Source of the DNA: Phlebiopsis flavidoalba
Taxonomy: Eukaryota; Basidiomycota; Agaricomycetes; Polyporales; Phanerochaetaceae
DNA length: 45,442 nt
Assembly: GCA_035772785.1 (NCBI GenBank)
Contig: JAOCPU010000103.1
Coordinates: 1 to 45,442, forward strand
Direction of reading: 5' to 3'
Shown here: positions 24,465 to 34,436 of the stretch, piece after piece
Layout of the letters: every line of letters begins with the position of its first letter
Position numbering within the stretch: the stretch's first letter is position 1
Notes under the pieces: model-generated
Told to the model about the DNA's origin: nothing
The model's input: the letters and a program-made list of their open reading frames with translations, nothing else
Databases searched by the model: none
Made by a program: the position numbers and the translations under genes

Positions 24465-25652
24465 CAAGAAGCCCGTCTCAAAAAGGCAGGTGGCTGCCTG
24501 CTTTTGGACCGGGCGTCTGCCGCGGAGGCTGGCTTCGGGGCACGATAAAACGAACCAGGCTGCCGTCGACCCCCCCTCACTCTCTTTCCTTCCCAACCAC
24601 AACATCCCCGCAACGGCGACACTGCAATGGCGGCTCGATATCCGCAAGGCACCTCGACGAAACCGCGTAAGTATACCATGATGATCAACTACAAGTTCTT
24701 CCCCACTCACGCAACGTTACTCAGCTAGGTCACCCACTACCTCTCCAAGACCGACCGCTCGGGACGCCACGTTGAAGCATAGGTGGACAGTATCTGACCG
24801 TCATACTTTACAGATTTTCTCCGCGCGCTTGGGCGCGCCCTTCCCAGTCCCTTTTCTTTTTCGGCGGTTTTCGCTGCGACGTTGGATAGTAGACGGGACC
24901 GGTTGTGGAGCTTCGGTAGCTTGAGGTCGTCGTGGATGGGGTTTCTTGAGTCGTGGCCAAGGCTTGCCATTGCTGGGGGGGGGGAACCACTTCTACGGGC
25001 GTGAGCAGTATAAGGTCCTTGAAGCGACACGAGACGGACGGCGACACCCGCACGCCTGCACGAGGAAGCCGGACCCGGCCAGCCGCACTCACACACACGC
25101 GCATGATCGCCGGAGCAGCGGTCAGCACGCCCACCGGAGGAGCATCCTCGGCAGTGGGACGTTTTACGGTGACTGAGACAGTTCGCGTTGGGACCACCCC
25201 TTCGGAAGGGGGGTTTGTAGAGCCCACCGAGCCAGGCGGCGGCCGTCCAGTCCGCGCGTAAGGCCAGGCCGGGCGGATTCAACGATGTTCCCTACCATCC
25301 TCGTGTGGGCGTTGGCTCCAACATTGAAGCTTAGTCTTTGGGTGCGTGTTATCTACTCTCTCTATACTGATATCCGCTAAGCTCTATGCGTCGTTTAGTC
25401 GCTTCAAAGCTCGAGATCTCTGAAGCGTGATTTCTTGTTTCCGTTGCTTTCGCCCGTGTGTTCGTGGTTCTGCTTTCTCGTGTCTGCTTTCTTCGTTCGG
25501 TTTTTTCTATTTTGTTTCCGTCGTCTTCGTTCTTTTCGCTCTTTCTGTTATTCTTCGCGCCTTCTTTTTCCGTCCGGGACGGCACAACGTCGACTCGGGA
25601 ACGTGGACGACTCTGGAGCTCCGAGTTTCTGGTGATTTACAATGCTTTTGGT

Positions 25653-25673
25653 CCCCGGCTCAGAGTGCCGGGG
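25653..25673. other. Hairpin 1, copy B
   Basis: CCCCGGC (25653-25659) pairs with GCCGGGG (25667-25673) around the 7-base loop TCAGAGT. Stem and loop length are identical to copy A while the loop sequence differs. Confidence 0.7.
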
Positions 25674-25778
25674 ATACATTATATTCAGACAGATGAGTCG
25701 GCTTTCATGTCTTGTCCAGGTGTCGATGACTGACCAGCCTATACCCCGAGGGACAGTTTTACGGTGCGAGGGGGCCTT

Positions 25779-25801
25779 CTGTGACGGCTTGACCGTTACA
25801 G
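25779..25801. other. Hairpin 2, copy B
   Basis: CTGTGACGG (25779-25787) pairs with CCGTTACAG (25793-25801) around a 5-base loop. Relative to copy A, one A-to-G change replaces an A-U with a G-U pair, so the stem survives at RNA level. Confidence 0.65.
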
Positions 25802-26271
25802 GGCCCTTGGTAGGCCTCCGGGCCCCATGTCGTTTGCGTTTGTTTCGATTTCTTCGCCGCCTGCGCTCTTCGTTTTGTACATGTTTGTCCTTCTGCGCTC
25901 ACATTTCGTCTTGTGTCGCCTCTTGCTCCTGTACGCCTCCCTTGCTAAACAATGCCAATGCGGCGCATCCTTACTCGGAACCTCTTCGTCCCCGCCTCGT
26001 GTGACGTCTCACAACTTCTCGATCATGCAAGGATTTTTGTTGGTCAAAAACAAACGTGTATAGTACAAAATTGCAGTGCAACGCAACACAAAGAGAATGA
26101 AACAAAATCCAGGGCGATAGTTCGGCTACTATACAGATCGCGACGTCGTGGGGTTCATCGGTATCTGAATCGTGACCTTCATACAAGAGACTAAAGGAAA
26201 GCAATGGCAGAGCAATAATACAACATCATAATAACCAAAGCAAAACACGGGAGAGGGTTATCACGCAACAC

Positions 26272-27452
26272 TCACTTCAAACTAAAGAACGCAGGGAGGC
26301 TCTGCCATATTTCGCGGCGCTTCTGTGTCTCCGCCTCTTGCGCGATCTCGGTCGTGCACGACGCACAGGGGAGGTCGCGCGGAAAAAGTCGTGTGCAAGC
26401 TCATACAGTCGCGCAGGATCTCGAGGCGGCGTTCTGTCAATCAGACACGGGCGAGTTCTGCTGGATGTACCGCCAGCAGTCGCTCCGCGCGCGCGAGCAC
26501 CCCGCCGTAGTTCCGCGGGCACCGCGTACCGAAGAGTGTCGGTCCCGATCGCGCGCGTGTACGCTGCGAGGCTCTTCACACGCCCGTGCACGAGCCGCAT
26601 GAGGTCGACGTTTGTCGCAGCAGATTCCAGCGCAGCGGTGCGGCCCCCGAAGCGGAGGTTCTTGCCTCTGTCGAGGGGTGCGCGCGGTAGAGTCCCCAGT
26701 GACCGGCGTTGGTGGAGGATGATGCGATGGAGAGCTGGTAGAAAAGGCGGCGCGGGCAGGATGCTGGGGATGTTGAAGTCGGACGTCGCATATCCGTATC
26801 GCGGAGGGCGGGCTCGGGGCAGACGGGTCGTCGAGGTACATTCCCGTTTATCTTCTTGCCGCTGTGCTTGGAGATAGTGCTCCGAGCGCGCGATGGTGGC
26901 TTCTTGACGGGCGGGCGTCCCCATTGCACGAGAAGTCTGTGGCCAGTCCGACTAACCGTCGATGTTCTCGACGATTCGAGCGCGCAGGGATTCGCACTTC
27001 CCAGCAACCGTTCGTACTTTTCGCGAGCTTCAAGGTTCCGTTGTACGAGTACAGGCGTATTTGGGCTGTAGCGCTTATAAGCCGAGCCCCTTAACAAAGG
27101 TTGAAAATCGTCTGACACAGGCAGAAAAGACAAGGCGACATACAGAGGGTCATAGAGCACGCCAATTAGGCTTCTCTACCACCTCCTCCGCAGTGTCCGG
27201 CATTTGTATGTGTGCGACGCCATCATAAGACTCCGCTATCTCGTGCTCTGGGGTGTCCCCTCACGCACAATGGGGGTATCTGGAACATCTCCTCAAACAC
27301 AGGCGAGTGTCTGCAGAGCACAGACTGGTGTACGCGAAAGTAGCAACGCTTGCCATCCTGCGCGATGGCGGACGAGAGGACGACGTTGCCGTACCCTCAA
27401 AGTAGAGTGTGGGATGGTGCTGCTCGGGGTAGAGCATAGTTGTCGACACCAT
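26272..27452 (-). CDS. BTB/POZ domain protein, frame-disrupted
   Basis: BTB domains mediate dimerisation and recruitment of partners, often cullin-3 ligases; this fungal family is large and mostly uncharacterised. Minus-strand segments: MVSTTMLYPEQHHPTLYFE (ATG 27450-27452), then after one frame change GNVVLSSAIAQDGKRCYF, RVHQSVLCRHSPVFEEMFQI (the BTB core), HIQMPDTAEEVVE and ALYDPL, then SLRARIVENI, DWPQT, QRQEDKRE, YLDD, DFNIPSILPA, FYQLSIASS, DLMRLVHGRVKSLAAYTRA and a C-terminal EIAQEAETQKRREIWQSLP ending FFSLK before the TGA complement of 26272-26274. The order (BTB core, DWP segment, IPSILPAAFY-type segment, Trp-Leu-Pro tail) is the usual layout of basidiomycete BTB proteins. Frame breaks are frequent. 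It is divergent from GOS1. Confidence 0.85.
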
Positions 27453-27865
27453 TGCAATTGGCTTTGGGCCACGTCACGGATGGCTACCCTGGTCTGAGTA
27501 TGAGCGTGAGCTGGCCTTGATAGCGCACCGAGGACATACCCAAACTGCGGTGAGTTCCGACTTGAAAGCGCACTGCCGACAAGTCCTTATGAGACAAAGA
27601 ATGGAATGAACGAGAGTGCGGGGCGTGTGGGGGAGGAGGGGGGAGGGGGAGAGGTAGCCTCTCCATCCAGGGCTGGCGGTGGTATAAGAACCAGGCAGAG
27701 TGACATTCTCTATCAATTCAGAGCCCCACCAATTGCGAGGGTAGGGACCAGCCCGATCCGGATCTAAGTGGCTGCCCGCCGAGCTCGGCAATCCCCCGAC
27801 GCAGCGGTGGCGACTGTGTGCGTTGTTGTCGACGAGCAGCCATGGCTTGACGACTTGCACCCACC
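27453..27865. promoter_or_regulatory. Divergent intergenic region between BTB gene and GOS1
   Basis: These 413 bases should hold promoters for both flanking genes. A purine-rich tract (GGGGGAGGAGGGGGGAGGGG, about 27629-27648) is the most visible feature. No TATA box is obvious. Confidence 0.4.
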
Positions 27866-28832
27866 ATGTCTGAATACGACTCCCTACATCGACAGTGTCG
27901 AACCCTTGAATCTCTCTTCGACACAAAGCTCACGTCCTATGCCCGCCTCTGGACCTCTACCATAACACGGAGCCAGGAGGATATCGAGGCGAGTGGTTCC
28001 GGCCGAACGGTGGAAGGATCTGGAGGCAGAGGTAGACGAGCTGCTGCAGAAGGTCTGTCAGTGACCTTACCGCTGTAGTCAGTAGGCCGGTTACTGAACG
28101 CTATCTCGGCGCGTGTAGCTCGGGGAACTCAACGGCAAGCTCGACGCTTTGTCAAATGACCCCGATAGTCCTCCTTCACAGTCCATGCTCCGCGCTATAC
28201 AGCGCCACCGGGAAGTATATCGGACTAACTCAAAGGAATTCCGGCGGACCAAGGTAAGATTGTGTCAGGATTCTGACAATCCACCGCTGATTACTGACCG
28301 AGTATTATAGACGAATGTACAGCATCCACGCGCTGGACCAGGCCAATCTCCTCAGTGGTGTTCGTAACGATATCGAGTGCGTCACATGACCTAGATTGTT
28401 TTGCCCCACCCTGACGTCCTCCCCACAGTGCGTACAAATCTTCTGCCGCGGATTCTCTCCTCGCCGAGCGGGATCACATAAGTAGTTCTCACCGAATGAC
28501 CGACGATATGCTCGCGTTGAGTAACCGGCAGGTTTACGTTGCCCTTGCAAAGATTTCTTACCCGCTGAGTCAGTCAGGCGTATGAGACACGGGCTGACTT
28601 TGCTCGGCAACGGTCGACACTCGCGGGGGATTCAAACGAGGATGACCGGGGTTCTCAGTACGTCACCCCCCTACTCTCCGTCATTTACGGTTTACTGAGG
28701 GTTCCGTAGACACCATACCCGGAATCAACAACCTTCTTTCCATGATCAAGACCCCGTCGTCGGAGGGACGCTATCATTATTGGATGTATTATCGGACTCT
28801 GTATAATACTGCTACTCTCGTATATGTTCTAA
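27866..28832 (+). CDS. GOS1: Golgi SNARE GOS1/GOSR1 (GS28)
   Basis: This Qb-SNARE works in transport within the Golgi and from ER to Golgi. The ATG at 27866 opens MSEYDSLHRQCRTLESLFD, followed by KLTSYARL and (after a one-base shift) AERWKDLEAEVDELLQK. After an intron come ELNGKLDALSNDPDSPP, SMLRAIQRHREVYRTNSKEF, NVQ..ALDQANLLSGVRNDI and AYKSSAADSLLAERDHI. SSSHRMTDDMLALSNRQ, ETRADFARQRSTLAGIQTRM, TIPGINNLLSMIK, RRRRDAIIIG and the membrane anchor CIIGLCIILLLSYMF complete it, with TAA at 28830-28832. At least four introns are visible, for example GTGCGT...ACAG joining GA|TGCG to give DIDAYK. Frame breaks are few. The SNARE motif and single C-terminal transmembrane anchor are complete. Confidence 0.93.
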
Positions 28833-29107
28833 TTTCTCATTCACGGACTAACTATATTATTCACTTTCGCTCTCGGACACACACAGCGTCTACATCGTAC
28901 CACATCCACGACAAGCCGAGCGATCACTCAAGACACAAGGTTCTAATATGGCTCCAGATCGTTTGCAATATGTCGAAACCTAATATACACAGGCTCTTGG
29001 TTCTGCTAATGGTACACAGTATGCACAGAAGAGGTGATAGCGTACACAGCGTTCACATTCCTGCCCTAATAGTACAGCTCATCGTTCGATTGTTTCCCGT
29101 TGACCGT
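28833..29107. other. Convergent spacer, nothing recognised
   Basis: AT-richer sequence between the 3' ends of GOS1 and the small minus-strand gene. No reading frame of note. Confidence 0.4.
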
Positions 29108-29477
29108 TTAGAGATCAACGCCTCGTCCAGCAGGCTGGGCAATTCGCATGCCACCAGTCTTGCCGCCTGCATTCATCTGCTTCGACGGACGGGTGTGGTC
29201 AGCCTTCTTGTGCACCATATCGTGCATCCTGCGCTCGGCGTCGTTGCCGTGTTCGCTTGTCGCGGCGCAGGCTGCTCCTCCTCGTGCTGGTGGTGCTCGT
29301 GCGGCGGCTGCTCGCCCGGCGGGGCGGGGCGCGGGTAGTCCGTCGGGCCCCGTGTCGTTCTGGGCGGTGTCCGCGGCAGGCTTGTGCTCGCTGGTGGCGC
29401 TATGAGCTATGCTCGCAGTCGTATAGGGAAGTATAGACGTACGTATGGGCGGCATGGGGTCTTGAACGGGACGTCAT
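29108..29477 (-). CDS. Small hydrophilic protein of about 108 residues, two exons, function unknown
   Basis: I do not recognise a named family. Exon 1 (29443-29477) begins ATG and reads MTSRSRPHAAH; a 43-base intron with GTACGT and ATAG ends (29400-29442) splits one Thr codon; exon 2 (29108-29399) continues ATSEHKPAADTAQNDTGPDG, an Ala/Arg/Pro-rich stretch, then SEHGNDAERRMHDMVHKKAD, HTRPSKQMNAGGKTGGMRIA, QPAGRGVDL and TAA. The protein has no membrane segment or signal peptide. The C-terminal 50 residues look like a real conserved motif while the middle is low complexity. Unlike its neighbours it needs no frame correction. Confidence 0.5.
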
Positions 29478-29926
29478 GGACAGCCGTCTACCTCCGACCT
29501 TCTCTGCAAATGAAAAGCGGAAATGGGTCAGTATCCTGTGCGTGGCGGCTGTGCTGCGCCTGGGAACGCACGGGCGGGAGGATGCGAGGGTATGTGGTCG
29601 GGGAGTGGCATCGACTTTGCTCGCTCCATGGGTGGTCGTCACGCATCGTCGCTGGTGTGGTGGTTATGAGTGTCTGAGTGGTGTGGCTGGCGAAAGGCGG
29701 TTTATGTAGGAGCTCCCAGGGGCCCAGGTCACGCGTAGGCCCCTGTCAGGGGGTCGCACTCGACTCAATCCAGAAGCCGAGCCCAGGGCGCGCTGCCCAA
29801 TTCGGCAGGCGTAGTGGTTGACTCCGAGCTGCGGGCATTCCCCGTTTTCCCAGGTGTGATCAAGTGAAGTGCTCAGTGGTCAATCTATTTTGTGCTGCGC
29901 TGGTCTAGCCCTACGAATCTCGTCTG
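29478..29926. other. Intergenic spacer, nothing recognised
   Basis: The stretch contains an imperfect inverted repeat (GGGGCCCAGG and AGGCCCCTG, about 29718-29747) but no gene. It should hold the promoter of the small minus-strand gene. Confidence 0.35.
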
Positions 29927-30693
29927 CTACAGAAGAGACAGGTAATCACAAAGTCGGGGCGCCACGACGAACCACGCCACTACACGAGAGCGGAAGCAGG
30001 AATCCTAGTACGTGGGGAACCACGGAGGCAGGGAGGACACCCAAGTACAGCGGTTCCGTATGATGTTGAAGGGCACCGCCTCGGCGTTCATGTATGTAAA
30101 TGGCGATGGACGTATGCCAGTGTCAATCAACCGAATACGAGCGTACTGGCGGCGTGTATCAGTGCTCTCGCGCCTCGCTGCTGCCATGCCTGGGGTAAAA
30201 CAGAGGGCTGATGGACGGAGGCAACGTTGACGGATGGAACAGTCCTATAAGGCAATCTGCAGGGTGCTTTGTTCAGGCAGAATTGTCAACAAAGCGTACT
30301 TAAACGTGGCGTATAGCTCACATTCGCCGGGATTGAGGCTCGCAAAGCGAAACCCGAGAAGCTTCCCCATGCAGGATCATCAAAGTTCAAGATAGTCCAC
30401 AGATCGTATGGACACACGGCCGATTCTTCATGACATGCGTCTTCAGGTCGGACGTTGAGCGGTATCGGGTCAAGCTTAAACGTAAGCTCTGAGTTGCTCG
30501 ATGAGAGCACTGGCCTTGAGATGCGTAGGGATGGTGTCAGTGCTACTGATACTGAATCGCTCAACGCTTACCATGTCACAGGTGGCTGACTTCCGGTGGC
30601 TCGCGTGCGTACGGCTTATGAATGTTCACAATTTCCGTATTGGCCTGAGCCACCGAAAGCAAGCAGGCTAGAAGCACACAAAGCACTACGCAT
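29927..30693 (-). CDS. Secretory-pathway type I membrane protein, possibly PIG-X/Pbn1-like
   Basis: The minus-strand ATG at 30691-30693 starts a signal peptide (after one extra base, VLCVLLACLLSVAQA) followed by NTEIVNIHKP. After an intron the lumenal part reads PVLSSSNSELTFKLDPIPL, RPEDACHEESAVCPYDLWTI and LNFDDPAWGSFSGFALRA, then ARIRLIDTGIRP, EAVPF, and a C-terminal membrane segment LYLGVLPASVVPHVLGFLLP continuing VVAWFVVAPRL before a TAG (complement 29927-29929). Signal peptide, a beta-rich lumenal region with cysteines and a single C-terminal anchor fit an ER type I membrane protein. The layout recalls PIG-X/Pbn1, the stabilising subunit of GPI mannosyltransferase I, but I see no decisive motif and hold that assignment at about one in three. 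Frame breaks and unsure exon joins remain. Confidence 0.55.
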
Positions 30694-31080
30694 TGTTGCG
30701 TGCACATGCTTTGGCATATGCACATACACAGGCCCAGAATGAACAACGAATGCACAAGACTGAGCGTACCTTAACTAGGGCGCGTTGATCAGGGTGTATG
30801 TGAGCTGACACCCTTCCCACGGTCTTTACACTTACCACTTTCGCAAATTCCGCGTCAATGCGAACTTGAGTACTGCCCTCGCTCTCTTCTGGTACTTAAC
30901 CCTTCTCATGCTCGCTATGGCGGTCCCAACCTCCTTGCCCTGCATGCGACCCAGAGGAAATGTGCGAGAATGCGCGCGCAATAAGAACGTGTACAAAACC
31001 GACCATCTTGCCCCCCGACGGGCCGCCGTCTTCTCACTCGTCTCGCGAATCATCCCCCTACTCCGACGACTGAGTGTGGT
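30694..31080. promoter_or_regulatory. Divergent intergenic region
   Basis: These 387 bases separate the starts of the membrane-protein gene (-) and the TPR-like gene (+). No TATA box is evident; upstream of 31081 lies a short C-run (about 31010). Confidence 0.35.
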
Positions 31081-33683
31081 ATGGTCGACGAACAAAGCGG
31101 CGCCGCGAAAAAAGAAGAAGAAAAGAAAAGCCAAGAAGTCCGCGAAAAAGCAAAAAGACACGCCGACTATCAAAGCACGGCAGCGAGAGTTCCCGATGAA
31201 CGTCCTCCCGTTCTGTGCATCAGCCCCGCAACAAGCACTGGCGGTACCATTAGCTCCTATACCAAGTACGACCGCTTAGTGCTCCACCCCCTGACCGTGC
31301 AACCTTATGCTTTGCTCTCCGTATAGGGACCATGGCTCCAACTCCCCGTAGAGCTGCTCGAATCTCTCCTCTTGATAAATTTGGATCCCGCGACATTGCA
31401 CCCCTCGACCGACAGACGCGTCTTGCCGCGCTGCCCCCTCCCTACCAACAGCGGCGCACCCGTCAGCCACCCCCCCCACGCGCCGTCTGCAGGGATTCGC
31501 AGAGCCTTGGCGATCACTCTCCCCCGGACTCGCCCGCAGTACGTTCGCACAAACTGCCCCCGCCGCCCCCGCTGCCGACCCCGAAGCCAGGCCAGGCGAC
31601 GCCCCCGCCTATAGAACCCCGGGCGTGTTCAAATCGGTGACCCACATACGCCGCCTCATAGACGAGGCGTCCGAGCTCTCCGTCCGCGCCTCTTCGGGAT
31701 TGTCTGCCGCGGCGACCTCGGATCCATGAAACCGCAGAACTCTACGGATATAATCAAAGAGCCCGCCAGTGGGGGCTCGCCCACTCGCTGGTCACTCGCA
31801 GTGCGTCGGAGAGAGCAACGGACGGAACGTTGCCATGTCGGCCATGCCGTGTGCATCGGCTCAGGGCTCTCGCGGTGCAGAAGCTCGCTGCTGCCTACAA
31901 GGCAGATGAAATTGCATCGAGCGTCATGGTTATGCAAGGGGGCAGTGTCTTTGATGACATTGCGGAACGCGTACTCAAAGTTGGTATGTGGAACTCAATC
32001 CCGTGTTAGAAATTAAGACTGAACTCTGCACAGACCCCAATGATATCGATGCTCGTTACGTGCACTTTTCCATGAGAGGATACCATCCCGGTGGGTATCC
32101 CACACAATTGACTGAGCGTAACCTTGATTTAGTTTCCCACATAGGCAACTCGTACAGAGTCTACTAGCACTGCGCTGTTTGGACAGCCTAATAGCAGCAC
32201 AGCCCCACCGACCTTGAGTTCTCTCGTACAAGAGGTATCGTACATTGCTTCCGCGACGAGTTCGCTATGGCGGTGAAGGACTTTACACACGTCCTCCGCG
32301 AAGCGCGCGCGCAGCGTAAAGCAAGGATGATGCACCGTTAACTAGCGGTATGTCTAGCGAGCCGCAGAGGGGGGAAGGGAAAGAAGGAAAAAGGGAAAAC
32401 CTGTGTCTATTGGGCGAATGGACAAGGCCCAGAAGATGGGACAAGTACACCTCCCATCGGAGATGGCCCGACCAATCGACGGATATGATGGCGAAACCCT
32501 TGCTCCTGCATCCTTCCGTGCTTCCTGACGCGCCAGACCCAATCGAGCCGCAGTGCCTCTTCCTTCGCGGTGCCGCCTACCTCCAGCACGCCGTCTACCT
32601 CATCGAGCAGGCCATCCTCGACCTCGAAGACATCAAGAAAGAGCTGACACCTGAAGGCGCGGAGCTGAGACTGTGCTACCTTGACAATGGGAGGTACGGT
32701 GGAGTGGAGATAGGGAACCCCGACGGGCCGCTGGGCAGCAAGGATGGTAGGAAACTCAGAGCCTATCGCGAGCTTCTGGCACAGGAGAACTTCAGGGAAA
32801 CAGATCACGAGCTTGCTCAAGAAGAGTATACGCGACCACGAGAAGTTCCTGTCCCACTTCGACACTATGGGCACAATCCACCGGAGAGGATGACGTCGAT
32901 GGTCGACCAAGGCCCGAGCATGCGTTTTTGCTCTCACAGAGCTACCGCCCTGGCAGCCCCACACCCCCACCTCCGCCTCTGTACCCCGACATGCCCGTGA
33001 TGTTCACCACCTACCACCCGCTCCTCGTCGAGTCCCACTTCAGCATCCTCCTCGCGCAAGTCATGCTCGGCGACTTCACCGCGCTCGTGCCGACGTTCTA
33101 CCGCTCCTCCGCAATGCTCGTCGACGGACTCGAGGGCTACCCCGTCTTCCTGCCCCCCGCGCTCGATGGCGCAGGCCGAGTTCATCGAGGTCCTCGAGCG
33201 CCTCGCAGGCGGCTGGCGCACCGGCATCCAGCCCCACGCGCACATGCGCGCGAGTCGCCTCGAGCTCGAGCTCTACGCGCGCAGCAGCAGCGCAAAGGCC
33301 AAGACGCGCGAGATCGAGCGGCCCGCTCGCGCTACCCGCATACCCGCACCCGCGTGTTCTGCGGCCGTAGGCGTGAACGGCTCCTCGTCGAGCGCGGTCG
33401 CGCAGCTCGGCACGCCGCCCTCGGCCGCGCGACGCCCGCGCCGGGTGCGCTCGATCTCGTTGAGGCCCTCGACTGGGCGCGCGTGCTGCTCGTACCCGTC
33501 GCGGCGCGGCAGCGGGAGCGGGCGGAAACGTGCGGCGGCGGAGAAGGCGGCGGACCGTGCGGCGGGCAAGGCGACGAAGAAGAAGGCGTGAGCATCAATA
33601 TCCCGCTGCATGGCCGCGCGGTGGAGATTGTCATGGCGTGGTTGGGCGCGGTGCATTTGGTCGAGCTGGATGCGGTTGCTTGA
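31081..33683 (+). CDS. Conserved fungal TPR-like protein of unknown role, frame-disrupted
   Basis: The ATG at 31081 begins MVDEQSG followed by a Lys-rich tract (KKKKKRKAKKSAKK in an alternative frame). A Pro-rich linker leads to FKSVTHIRRLIDEASELSVR, VHRLRALAVQKLAAAYKADE, IASSVMVMQGGSVFDDIAE, DPNDIDARYVHFFHE, TRGIVHCFRDEFAMAVKDFT and HVLREARAQRKARMM. Then come CLFLRGAAYLQHAVYLIEQA, LCYLDNGRYGGVEIGNPDG, PLGSKDGRKLRAYRELLAQE, TTYHPLLVESHFSILLAQV, MLGDFTALVPTF, VDGLEGYPVFLPP, MAQAEFIEVLERLAGGWRTG, an Ala/Arg-rich stretch and EIVMAWLGAVHLVELDAVA with the stop at 33681-33683. The segments from NDIDARYVHFF to VKDFTHVL have the spacing of tetratricopeptide pairs. Introns keep canonical ends (GTGGGT...ATAG at about 32090-32145). 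I do not know the function. Several frame breaks. Confidence 0.75.
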
Positions 33684-34436
33684 GGGTGGGTAGGTGAGAT
33701 CAGGAACTGCATACACGCCTTGAAGCTGCTTGTGCCGCTCAGACTTTCGATAAATTATTCCTGTGGTGTTGAATGTCTGTTTGTTCGTAATGATAATACC
33801 CTACGCGCTGTCCATAACACACAGTATGAGTGACCTGGTACTCCCACAAGAGACCGTAGTGTGAAATGTGTGGCTTGATTTCACGGTTCTTGTGAGTGTG
33901 GCTCTTCAATCTTCGAGAGTACTGAGACATTGTGCGCAGCACAACAACATTCCGTGGATTCTGTGATTCACACATCTGACTTGACAGGTTTGCGATTGTG
34001 TAAATGTTCTGTATTGTGCAAAAAGTAGAATACATGGTGAAGGAATGTCACAGGAAAAATCGACATGCCGCAACATCAGGAATCGCATTACGACACTTCC
34101 TAGCCTGATTGAGCCGTAGCCATGCTCTCGAGAGGACAGGACAACAAACGTGTCACTGGCACTGAATTCGACGGTGGCCGGAGTGCTAGCATCGACCAGC
34201 GTGGCATATCTCTCTGGGTTAAGAAGAAAAACTTTGGCGCGCCCCGCGTGGGGTTTATATACCCGTGCGGAGTTGGGAGGTTTAGGCTCCGCCGGCGGTT
34301 TGCGGGAGAGCGGCGCGCGCCGGCGTGCGCGAGAGTGCAGGCGCTGAGCGGGAGACAACCTGAACTGCGTTGGCGGGTAGAGCGGGAGCGATGTTGAGTG
34401 CCCGGTTTGCACAAAGTGCGTAGTCACCTGTTTCTT
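33684..34436. promoter_or_regulatory. Intergenic region with a TATA-like box upstream of uS15m
   Basis: No gene is recognised. GGGTTTATATACCC (34251-34264) contains a TATA-like core flanked by a GGGT/ACCC inverted repeat, about 175 bases before the uS15m ATG. The 33740-34050 part is AT-rich and probably carries the TPR-like gene's 3' end. Confidence 0.4.

Larger units (their letters stand above)
24465..26000. repeat. Duplicated element, copy B
   Basis: This is the second copy of the element described at 22496-24040, in direct orientation. It keeps all landmarks: GGCTTCGGGGCACGATAAAA (about 24536), CGTGGCCAAGGCTTGCCATTG (24952), TAAGGTCCTTGAAGCGACAC, CCTTCGGAAGGGGGGTTTGT, the pyrimidine tract (25438-25570), and hairpins at 25653-25673 and 25779-25801. 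Where the copies end, both show TCTTGTGTCGCCTCT and CCAATGC words and then lose similarity near 26000. Confidence 0.75.

Noticed and set aside
24132..24710. 192-codon minus-strand frame in the spacer between element copies
   Set aside because: It straddles the border between unique and duplicated sequence and the frame is not kept in copy A.
22496..26000. Long terminal repeats of a retrotransposon as explanation for the duplicated element
   Set aside because: Only about 420 bases separate the copies, with no trace of gag, protease or reverse transcriptase, and I found no clear TG...CA ends. A solo or heavily deleted element cannot be fully excluded.
34122..34397. 91-codon plus-strand frame upstream of uS15m
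   Set aside because: It overlaps the TATA-like box and the expected promoter, has no recognisable features and shares the interval with an equally open minus-strand frame.
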